A stretch of DNA of 17,284 nt from positions 2,179-19,462 of the forward strand of contig JAADGX010000179.1 in assembly GCA_013152135.1 (NCBI GenBank). The letters run 5' to 3'. The DNA comes from Chlorobiota bacterium (GTDB taxonomy: Bacteria; Bacteroidota; Ignavibacteria; SZUA-365; JAADGX01). Each line of letters opens with the position of its first letter. Within the stretch, counting starts at the first letter, position 1. Made by a program: the position numbers and the translations under genes. Positions 7,638 to 14,176 of the stretch are shown here, piece after piece. Below the pieces are notes generated by a model. It ran no database searches. It worked only from the letters and a program-made list of their open reading frames with translations, and was not told the origin of the DNA.

Positions 7638-7775
7638 CTGAACCTCCGAGTCTGTAAGCCTACGGCGCTTGCTACGGGTTACAGACCGTTGGACCCGAGG
7701 GTCCCGGGTTGGTGAACAACCCGAAGGGTGTCGCGAGAAATTGCGCCGCCTCCCGGCATTGGAAAGGAGTTCCAG
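7638..7775 (+). promoter_or_regulatory. Moco (molybdenum cofactor) riboswitch aptamer
   Basis: The leader just before moaA carries the sequence blocks that I know from the Moco RNA motif (Rfam RF01055): ACCTCCGAG (7642-7650), GACCGTTGGAC (7684-7694), CCGAAGG (7721-7727) and CCGCCTCCCGGCATTGGAAA (7746-7765). The closing stem pairs CTGAACCTCC (7638-7647) with GGAGTTCCAG (7766-7775), with small bulges. Inner helices include GTCTGTAA (7650-7657) with TTACAGAC (7679-7686), GGACC-CGAG-GGTCC (7691-7704), and GGGTTG (7706-7711) with CAACCC (7717-7722). Known members sense molybdenum or tungsten cofactor and repress cofactor synthesis genes. The gene order fits, and a terminator follows 25 nt later. 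I cannot tell from sequence whether it prefers the molybdenum or the tungsten form. Confidence 0.85.
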
Positions 7776-7800
7776 CGTACGTTGTCACGCATTCTTCCTT

Positions 7801-7827
7801 AACACCCCGCCGGGGTGTTTTCTCTTT
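7801..7827 (+). terminator. Intrinsic terminator acting as riboswitch expression platform
   Basis: AACACCCC (7801-7808) and GGGGTGTT (7812-7819) form a perfect 8-bp GC-rich stem around a GCC loop, followed by a T-rich run to 7827. It lies between the Moco aptamer and the moaA ATG at 7880. This is where premature termination would be expected when cofactor binds the leader. Confidence 0.85.
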
Positions 7828-7879
7828 CCGGTCGCCCGGGAACAACCACCCTCGCCATCGACCATTTTGCCAGGACACC

Positions 7880-8857
7880 ATGCTGAACGACTCTTTCGGT
7901 CGAACACACTCTTATCTCCGAATCGCGGTCACCGACAGGTGCAATCTTCGTTGCCGGTATTGCATGCCCGATGAGGGTATTGATTTCAAACCACATCATG
8001 GTATTCTCTCGTTCGAGGAAATCCATCGTCTCGTGTCTGTCTTCGCTACGCTCGGCATTCGAAAAATTCGACTGACCGGGGGGGAACCTACAGTCAGGAA
8101 AGATCTTTCCTACCTCGTCTCCATGCTTTCCGCCCTCCCCGGAATCGAGGAGGTAACCATGACCAGCAACGGCATCCTGCTTGCCGAAACCCTCGACGAG
8201 CTTCACCGAGCCGGGTTGAGCAGGGTCAACATCAGCCTCGATACCCTTCGCCCAGAGAGATTCCGCGCAATCACCCGGCGCGACGGCATAGCCAAGGTCC
8301 TGGCAGCCATCGACCAGGCGCTGTCCCTCAACATGCACCCCGTCAAGCTGAACGTCGTCGTCATGCGCGGCGTAAACGATGACGAGCTTCTCGACTTCGC
8401 CGATTTCGCGATCAGGAAGAGGGTTACCGTCCGATTCATCGAGTTTATGCCCTTTGCGGGAAACAGGTGGCAGTCGGAATACTTCATTTCTTCAGATGAA
8501 ATCCGGGAACGCCTCTCGCGCACCTATGCCCTGCGACCGCTCGGCGAGGAGACCTCTTCTTCCGCCAGGGAATGGGAAATTTCCGGACAGGAGACGAGGA
8601 TCGGTTTTATCTCGCCGGTCAGCAATCATTTTTGTGCCTCGTGCAATCGGCTCCGCCTTACGGTGGACGGGGCGCTTCGAACCTGCCTCCTCAGCAACGC
8701 CGAGATTTCCCTGCGCGACCTGCTCCGCGGTGGCGCTTCGGACGAAGAATTGACCCGTTCCATCCTGGCATCCCTGAATGAGAAGCCCGAGACACATCCC
8801 GGTATCAACGGGCTGCTCGAACACGAAAACAGAACCATGATTACTATCGGAGGATAG
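7880..8857 (+). CDS. moaA: GTP 3',8-cyclase MoaA
   Basis: MoaA is the radical-SAM enzyme that, with MoaC, converts GTP into cPMP, the first step of molybdenum cofactor synthesis. The product has 325 residues, the normal length. The radical-SAM cluster motif is C21-x3-C25-x2-C28 in DRCNLRCRYCMP. The SAM-binding GGEP lies at 67-70. The C-terminal substrate-binding cluster is C252, C255 and C269 (FCASCNRLR...RTC). The protein ends in the Gly-Gly tail needed for activity. The frame extends upstream to an ATG at 7709, but that would translate the riboswitch and terminator, so ATG 7880 is chosen (AGGA 5 nt upstream; MLNDSFGRTHSYLRIAVTDR matches the usual N-terminus). It is the first gene of the operon. 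Confidence 0.97.
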   Translation: MLNDSFGRTHSYLRIAVTDRCNLRCRYCMPDEGIDFKPHHGILSFEEIHRLVSVFATLGIRKIRLTGGEPTVRKDLSYLVSMLSALPGIEEVTMTSNGILLAETLDELHRAGLSRVNISLDTLRPERFRAITRRDGIAKVLAAIDQALSLNMHPVKLNVVVMRGVNDDELLDFADFAIRKRVTVRFIEFMPFAGNRWQSEYFISSDEIRERLSRTYALRPLGEETSSSAREWEISGQETRIGFISPVSNHFCASCNRLRLTVDGALRTCLLSNAEISLRDLLRGGASDEELTRSILASLNEKPETHPGINGLLEHENRTMITIGG

Positions 8858-8896
8858 CGACATGACTCGTTCCCACTTTGAACCGGTGATCACGCC

Positions 8897-9823
8897 ATGA
8901 TTGACATTTCTTCCAAGTATTCAACCCTTCGCACGGCCGCCGCCCGCTCAACCGTCCGTATGAAAAGCGAAACCGTGAACCGTGTACGCAGCGGCGCCGT
9001 CCCCAAGGGTGACCCCCTGCCCGTGGCCCGCGTGGCCGCCACCCAGGCGGTCAAGAACACCAGTTCCATCATTCCGTATTGCCATCCCCTCCCCGTTGAC
9101 CACGTCGCAGTGGACTTCGACGTCCAGGACACGAAAATCGTGATCGAGGTCATCGCGAAGGCGATCTACAAGACCGGCGTGGAAATGGAAGCCATGACCG
9201 GCGCTGCCGTGGCGGCGCTCACCATCTATGATATGTTGAAAATGCTCGACGACACGATGTCCATCGAAGGCGTGGAACTGCTCTGGAAAAAGGGAGGCAA
9301 GTCGGAATTCCGCGAAGATGCCCGCGGTTTGACCGCCGCCGTCCTCGTAACCTCCGATTCGGTTGCCGGGGGAAAGAAACAGGACCGGACGGGACCCATG
9401 ATCAAGAAACGCCTGGAAGACGAAGGCTTGACAGTCGCCAGCTACGACGTCATACCGGACGACCAGGCTCTTATCACACAGTACCTGAGCAAGTATGCCG
9501 ATTCCATGCACATCGATCTCGTCCTTTCGACCGGCGGAACGGGGTTCAGTCCCCGCGACTTTACACCGGAAGCAACAAGGGAAATCCTGGAACGGGAAGC
9601 GCCCGGTATCACCGAATACCTGCGCGCGTTCGGGCAGGCGCGCACGCCCTGGTCGATGCTTTCGCGCAGCACGGCTGGAGTTCGCGGCTCGACGCTCATC
9701 ATCAACCTCCCCGGTTCCCGCGGCGGAGTCAAGGATGCCCTCGACGCCCTGTTCCCCGGCGTTCTCCACACGTTCAAAATGCTCAAAGGCATGGGCCATC
9801 CATCAAAGGAGAAGCAGCAGTGA
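8897..9823 (+). CDS. moaCB: Bifunctional MoaC-Mog/MoaB fusion (cPMP synthase + molybdopterin adenylyltransferase)
   Basis: Two Moco enzymes are joined in one 308-residue chain. Residues 1-138 are MoaC, which completes cPMP: PKGD (K37), the IPYCHP motif (H63), GVEMEAMTG (E96 and E98), and YDMLK (D112 and K115) are the expected active-site segments. Residues about 146-300 are a MogA/MoaB-fold domain with STGGTGFSPRDFTPEATR and LINLPGSRGG, the molybdopterin-binding loops that adenylate the cofactor. The linker is only a few residues (EFREDARG). Such fusions are known in Bacteroidota. ATG 8897 is preferred because it gives the family N-terminus (MIDISSKYSTLRTA). The gene begins 39 nt after moaA, and its stop overlaps the moeA GTG (GTGA). 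Confidence 0.95.
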   Translation: MIDISSKYSTLRTAAARSTVRMKSETVNRVRSGAVPKGDPLPVARVAATQAVKNTSSIIPYCHPLPVDHVAVDFDVQDTKIVIEVIAKAIYKTGVEMEAMTGAAVAALTIYDMLKMLDDTMSIEGVELLWKKGGKSEFREDARGLTAAVLVTSDSVAGGKKQDRTGPMIKKRLEDEGLTVASYDVIPDDQALITQYLSKYADSMHIDLVLSTGGTGFSPRDFTPEATREILEREAPGITEYLRAFGQARTPWSMLSRSTAGVRGSTLIINLPGSRGGVKDALDALFPGVLHTFKMLKGMGHPSKEKQQ

Positions 9824-11019
9824 TCAGGGTTGAAACGGCGGAGCGTCGGATTCTCGGAAACCTTCCCGTCCTGGAAGCGGAAACCGTGCGTCTCGATCAA
9901 GCGGCAGGACGGATTCTCGCACAGGACATCATCGCCGAAGCGCCGTCACCCTCCTTCGATTCTTCCGCAGTGGACGGATACGGAATCACAGCCGGTGATA
10001 CCGGAAAACTCCGGGAGAATCCCATCACCCTGAAACTCGCCGGTGAAATCCCCGCCGGTGGTCAATTGGAAAGACCCCTTCGCAACGGGGAAACCGTCCG
10101 CATCCTGACCGGCGCCCCTGTTCCCCGTTCCGTCGCAACGGTGGTCATGCAGGAAGACGTCGAGATCACGAAGGACGGCGTTCGTTTCAGCAAGAAGATT
10201 GCTCACGGAGCGAACATCCGGCGCAAAGGAGAGGAATTCGGAAAGCACGAGCTGATCCTGCAGCGGGGCCAGCACCTGACCTCGGCAGCCATCGGCTTGA
10301 TTGCCAAACTTGGTATCACCACCGTGTCAGTCAGCCGATTGCCCCGCGTGGGCATCATCACCACCGGCGACGAGGTCGTTATGCCGGGTACGCCCTTGCG
10401 ACCGGGGCAGGTATGGGACTCGAACACGGTCAGCTTGAAATCCGCTCTCCGTCGCATGGGCATCAGCCGCGTGTACGCCCGCAGGTCCGGAGACAACGTG
10501 TCCCAACTGCGGCGGCAGACACTCGCGCTCCTGGAGTCCGTCGATGTTCTCCTCGTCTGCGGAGGCGTGTCCGTCGGCGATTACGATTACACCCGCCGGG
10601 TTTTCACCGAGTGCGGCGTGCGTGAGCTGTTCTGGCGAGTCAAGATCAAGCCGGGAAAACCGCTGTGCTTCGGGCGGCGCGACAACGCCATCGTGTTTGG
10701 GTTGCCGGGGAATCCCGCGTCGGTGCTGGTCGCATTCTATCGATTCATCCGGCCGGCGCTGCTGGCCATGATGGGAGCGCGGAACCCTCGTCCCGCATTT
10801 CGCAATGCCTTTCTGGACCGCAAGCTCACCCATACCCCCGGACGCGTCGAGTATCTGCGCGGCGTCCTGGGCAAGGATGATACGGTACGGGTCCTGCAAC
10901 ACCAGGACTCACACATGCTGCGATCCTTCGCTGTCGCGGATTGCCTGGTAGAGATCCCGGCGGAAACCACGGGCCTCGCGAAAAACGAGCGCGTGCGCGT
11001 CTTGATGATGGATTCATGA
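9820..11019 (+). CDS. moeA: Molybdopterin molybdenumtransferase MoeA
   Basis: MoeA inserts molybdate into adenylated molybdopterin made by Mog/MoaB. The 399-residue length is typical. Visible motifs are SSAVDGYGI (D52), TGAPVP (97-102), TTGDEVV (181-187), GGVSVGDYD (248-256), KPGKP (277-281) and GLPGNPAS (294-301). They cover domains I-III, and domain IV is the beta-barrel tail. It starts with GTG inside the stop of moaCB (GTGA, 4-nt overlap), which implies coupled translation with the enzyme that supplies its substrate. The MOSC gene follows 18 nt later. The three-glycine-type linkage to Mog seen in plants and animals is absent here, because Mog is fused to MoaC instead. Confidence 0.96.
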   Translation: MIRVETAERRILGNLPVLEAETVRLDQAAGRILAQDIIAEAPSPSFDSSAVDGYGITAGDTGKLRENPITLKLAGEIPAGGQLERPLRNGETVRILTGAPVPRSVATVVMQEDVEITKDGVRFSKKIAHGANIRRKGEEFGKHELILQRGQHLTSAAIGLIAKLGITTVSVSRLPRVGIITTGDEVVMPGTPLRPGQVWDSNTVSLKSALRRMGISRVYARRSGDNVSQLRRQTLALLESVDVLLVCGGVSVGDYDYTRRVFTECGVRELFWRVKIKPGKPLCFGRRDNAIVFGLPGNPASVLVAFYRFIRPALLAMMGARNPRPAFRNAFLDRKLTHTPGRVEYLRGVLGKDDTVRVLQHQDSHMLRSFAVADCLVEIPAETTGLAKNERVRVLMMDS

Positions 11020-11037
11020 ACGAAAAAGGCCACGACC

Positions 11038-11523
11038 ATGAACAGATATTCTGAACAGCACGGTACAATTCACGCCATTTCCATTAGCCGCAAAAAAGGG
11101 ACAGTAAAAGTCAACGTTCCTTCCGCCCTCCTCCTTCCCCACTGGGGAATCGAGGGAGACGCGCACGCCGGCAAGTGGCACCGCCAGGTGAGCCTGCTTT
11201 CCATGGACAGTGTCAGGAAGATGCGCGCCAAAGGACTCAACATCCGGCCCGGCGCCTTCGCGGAAAATTTGACGTTGGAAAACGTGGATTTATCCGTTTT
11301 ACGCATCGGCGATCAGCTCAAAATCGGTTCGGCCCTTTTGCGCATAACCCAGATCGGGAAGGAATGCCACACCCGCTGCGCCATCTATTACGCGGCTGGC
11401 GACTGCGTCATGCCGCGGGAAGGCTTGTTCGCGGAAGTACTGGAAGGAGGGCCGATACACGTCAACGAACCCGTCACGCTTTTGCCCGCTTCGCACTTGG
11501 AACTCGAACCGGAACGGGAATAA
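11038..11523 (+). CDS. MOSC-domain protein
   Basis: A single MOSC domain (161 residues), the fold of the molybdenum cofactor sulfurase C-terminus. Family features include GIEGDAHAG (37-45), RPGAFAENLTLENVDL (70-85) and IGKECHTRC (106-114), whose Cys110 is the likely sulfur-handling residue; Cys114 and Cys123 are nearby. Members bind Moco and may sulfurate or carry it. Here it sits as the fourth gene of the Moco operon, 18 nt after moeA and 3 nt before the CHR transporter gene, so a role in late cofactor modification is likely. The exact substrate cannot be told from sequence. Its Shine-Dalgarno is weak (AAGG, 7-8 nt before ATG 11038). Confidence 0.9.
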   Translation: MNRYSEQHGTIHAISISRKKGTVKVNVPSALLLPHWGIEGDAHAGKWHRQVSLLSMDSVRKMRAKGLNIRPGAFAENLTLENVDLSVLRIGDQLKIGSALLRITQIGKECHTRCAIYYAAGDCVMPREGLFAEVLEGGPIHVNEPVTLLPASHLELEPERE

Positions 11524-11526
11524 CCC

Positions 11527-12066
11527 ATGCAAACGGCGCTCGAACTTTTTCTCTCGTTTCTTAAAATCGGGCTTCTCTCGTTCGGAGGTGCGTATTCATT
11601 CCTTCCTCTGATCGAGCGGGAAATCGTGACCAATCACCAGTGGCTGACGCACAAGGAGTTTCTCGACGTCCTGGCCATGGTGGAAATTTTCCCCGGCGCC
11701 ATTTCCATCAAGTTTTCCTCGTACGTCGGGTACAAGGTCTTGGGAATTCCCGGTATCATCATCGCCAACGTTGCGAATTTTCTCCCGCCCGCCCTTCTCA
11801 TCACGGGGTTCGCCGCCCTGTACATGAAGCACGGGAAGAACCCCGCCGTTCGAACGACTTTCGAAGTAATCCGCTATGCCGTCCTGGGCATGATCCTGGC
11901 AGTGTTTTTCAAGTACGTTGGAAAAAGCTCCCCGGATGTCCTCGGCATCTTCATTCTCATCGCCAGCTTCGCCGTCATGTACTTTCTCAATATTCACCCT
12001 GCTTACATCGTGCTCGGCGCAGCGGTGATAGGCCTCGCGCTGACTTTTTTTCCCGTCAATTTCTGA
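11527..12066 (+). CDS. Single-domain CHR-family (chromate-type) transporter
   Basis: The 179 residues match one CHR domain (TC 2.A.51): N-terminal SFLKIGLLSFGGAYSFLPLI (residues 9-28), then REIVTNHQWL and FLDVLAMVEIFPGAISIKFS. Several hydrophobic helices follow (IPGIIIANVANFLPPALLI, AVLGMILAVFF, a last helix near the C-terminus). Full-length ChrA proteins have two such domains, and short ones usually occur as adjacent pairs. Here there is only one copy, and the next gene is on the opposite strand. It begins 3 nt after the MOSC gene with GGGA upstream, so it is part of the Moco operon. Chromate export is the textbook function. In this context transport of molybdate, tungstate or sulfate is a reasonable alternative, but unproven. 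Confidence 0.88.
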   Translation: MQTALELFLSFLKIGLLSFGGAYSFLPLIEREIVTNHQWLTHKEFLDVLAMVEIFPGAISIKFSSYVGYKVLGIPGIIIANVANFLPPALLITGFAALYMKHGKNPAVRTTFEVIRYAVLGMILAVFFKYVGKSSPDVLGIFILIASFAVMYFLNIHPAYIVLGAAVIGLALTFFPVNF

Positions 12067-12108
12067 GAATTCCGATATCAAGAGCAACCACGTTCCGTCA
12101 AAAAGCCA

Positions 12109-14076
12109 TTAACGGTAAACCCGGTCTTCGGCCATGGCGGTTGTGACCGCCTGTACGTATGCGAACAGAATCCGTCGCAGTGCGTTGGCGCGGTCGGGAT
12201 ACTCTTCGAGGAGGTTGTGACGGTAGAATGGGTCCTCCAGGTAAGCGAACAATCCCGCGTCGCGCTCGAGATTGTTCACGAGAACGAATTGATCTGAAAA
12301 GACGGCGTACTCGGGACCGAATTTCTCGAACGCGTACCGGGGACCGTCCTTGTCCAACAGGGATCTGCCCATGGAAGCGTGCCGGACGTGCAGGCGCAGC
12401 AAGTCAAGGATAGTCGGAAGGATGTCCACGTGCTGACCGACTTCGGGTATCACCTGAGGCGGCACCAGTGCGGGGCAGTAAACCAGGCAGGGCACGTGGA
12501 ACGAAGAATACATGTTGTTCCGGGCCGTAAACAACGTGTGATCGCCGGTGATGACAAAGATCGTGCTGTCGAACCAGGGCCTGGAACGCGCGTAGCGGAA
12601 GAATTGCCCCAGGCTGAAATCGGAATACCGCATCGAACGCTCGAACTCCGATTCGCCCGGAACCTTGGGAATCGACTGCTGCCGATGCGGGGGGATATAG
12701 TAAGGATCGTGCGATGAAAGGGAAAAAATAGCGGAGCAGAACGGCTTCCCGAACCCGTCCATTCTTCGCGCGGCGTCAAGGAAAAACGGCTCGTCGATGA
12801 TCCCCCACATCCCGTCATCCACCGAATCCGAGACGGTTGGGAAATCCTCCCTTCCGTAGTAATTCATGAACCCGGCCAGGCGGGCAAACCCGTCGAATCC
12901 CATCGAGCCCGTTCTTGCGCCGTGATGGAACGACGTGGTATACCCGAATTCCAGGAGAATCGAACCCAGGCCCCGGAACTTGTCCATCTCCGCCTTTGAA
13001 CCAATGATCGAAACATCGTACAGGCCGGGCACGGAAGCCAACACGGATGGAACGGCCTCGATGGAACGGCGTCCGTCAGCAAAGAAATTGGTGAAGAGCG
13101 CTCCCCCGGCGGCGAGGCTGTCGAAGAAAGGAGTCACCGTCGGTCTGCCGGAGATGGCGGAAATGTATTCCGCCGTCCAGTTCTCCATGATGAACACGAC
13201 CACGTTGAACCGCCGCGGAGCCTCGACTGGTTTCTTTTCGCGAAGGAACACGTACTCCGAATCAAGCATCGTTTCATCGGCCTGCCTGACCATGTGCGTG
13301 ATCTCGCGCCGAACCTCCGCCTCCGGCAGCAGGTGAATGCCGGGCAGTTTCTTCTGGAAGAGACTGCGAAACACGGTATAGGTGCTGTTAAGGCATAAAT
13401 AACCAACGGAAAGGTGCGTGGAAAAAAAGGCGTTCGCTTGCCGGATGGGCTTAAGCTGCAGACCGCCACGGATTCCGACTACAGACAGGATGACCAATAC
13501 CGCCAGGGCGACGAGGCTTCTTTTCCAATTCGTGTTTTCCGGCACGCGGTGCAGGCGGGAGAACAACCGCGCGAACACGAGCACGAACGCCGACGAAAGA
13601 AGAACGAAGGCAAGGGTAAGCGGCCAGTAGCGCACCAAGACGCCCGGTGCCATTCGCAGCAGGTCTGGCAGCATGGTGTATGGCTCATACAGCAATCGCC
13701 TCTGGATCATCGGATAATAGCCGTAGTCGGCAATGTTCAAAAGAAACCCGATGATGTTGATTAAACAAAACAGAACGAATATCACGGTTCGGTACCAGCG
13801 CTGACGGGACAGGCTTCCCGGAATATTGTACAGGACCAGCACAGGCACGTTTACCAGGATGAGAGCGGAAAGATCGAATCTCAGGCCATGCCAAAAGGCT
13901 GCGAGGAGTTCAGAAGAGGGAACGTCGATGAAGAAATCACGGTTGACCAGGTAGAACCCCAAGCGAAGCACACTGTAGAGTACCATGAGAACTCCAAGCG
14001 CGGCAATGCTGTCCCTGAAGGAAGCGGGGACGGCATGGAAAAACTTCTTGGCATAATACAGGGTTTTTTGTAACAT
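12109..14076 (-). CDS. LtaS-like membrane phosphotransferase/sulfatase-family protein
   Basis: The product is 655 residues with about five N-terminal transmembrane helices (first about 24-46, last about 188-205) followed by a large periplasmic sulfatase-fold domain from about residue 288. Metal-site residues expected for the LtaS group are present: Glu298 in FIMENW, and Asp512-His513 in TGDHT. The nucleophile position holds Ser338 (GRRSIEAVPS) where classical LtaS has Thr. SSHDPY (454-459) is also conserved. Such enzymes move phosphoglycerol or phosphoethanolamine groups from lipids to envelope glycans or glycolipids. The gene is convergent with the Moco operon (42-bp gap, no terminator hairpin seen) and divergent from the hydrolase gene with 100 bp between. 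Substrate unknown. Confidence 0.88.
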   Translation of the reverse strand: MLQKTLYYAKKFFHAVPASFRDSIAALGVLMVLYSVLRLGFYLVNRDFFIDVPSSELLAAFWHGLRFDLSALILVNVPVLVLYNIPGSLSRQRWYRTVIFVLFCLINIIGFLLNIADYGYYPMIQRRLLYEPYTMLPDLLRMAPGVLVRYWPLTLAFVLLSSAFVLVFARLFSRLHRVPENTNWKRSLVALAVLVILSVVGIRGGLQLKPIRQANAFFSTHLSVGYLCLNSTYTVFRSLFQKKLPGIHLLPEAEVRREITHMVRQADETMLDSEYVFLREKKPVEAPRRFNVVVFIMENWTAEYISAISGRPTVTPFFDSLAAGGALFTNFFADGRRSIEAVPSVLASVPGLYDVSIIGSKAEMDKFRGLGSILLEFGYTTSFHHGARTGSMGFDGFARLAGFMNYYGREDFPTVSDSVDDGMWGIIDEPFFLDAARRMDGFGKPFCSAIFSLSSHDPYYIPPHRQQSIPKVPGESEFERSMRYSDFSLGQFFRYARSRPWFDSTIFVITGDHTLFTARNNMYSSFHVPCLVYCPALVPPQVIPEVGQHVDILPTILDLLRLHVRHASMGRSLLDKDGPRYAFEKFGPEYAVFSDQFVLVNNLERDAGLFAYLEDPFYRHNLLEEYPDRANALRRILFAYVQAVTTAMAEDRVYR

Positions 14077-14176
14077 GAATTGCCACCATACTGGTACGAA
14101 TCATCCAGATGATGAAAGATACAGCCCAGCGGCTTAGTCCTGAAATGTCCGGTAGAAACTTCAACAGGAGATACCG

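Noticed and set aside
7638..7775. Cobalamin or TPP riboswitch as alternative reading of the moaA leader
   Set aside because: No B12 box and no TPP core segments (CTGAGA with ACCTGA) are present, while the Moco motif blocks and the moa gene context fit.
7709..7879. In-frame upstream extension of moaA from an ATG at 7709
   Set aside because: The extension would translate the riboswitch 3' half and the terminator. It resembles no MoaA N-terminus, while ATG 7880 gives the family start.
8948..9799. 283-codon minus-strand ORF opposite moaCB
   Set aside because: It is a shadow of the real gene: high-GC third positions open the opposite frame, and it has no recognisable domain.
12067..12108. Possible bidirectional terminator between the CHR gene and the LtaS-like gene
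   Set aside because: The 42-bp spacer has no convincing inverted repeat followed by a T-run on either strand.
14077..14176. TCATC/GATGA small inverted repeat in the divergent spacer
   Set aside because: Only 5 bp with an AT-rich loop. It is too weak to call an operator, and no clear promoter pair could be recognised there.
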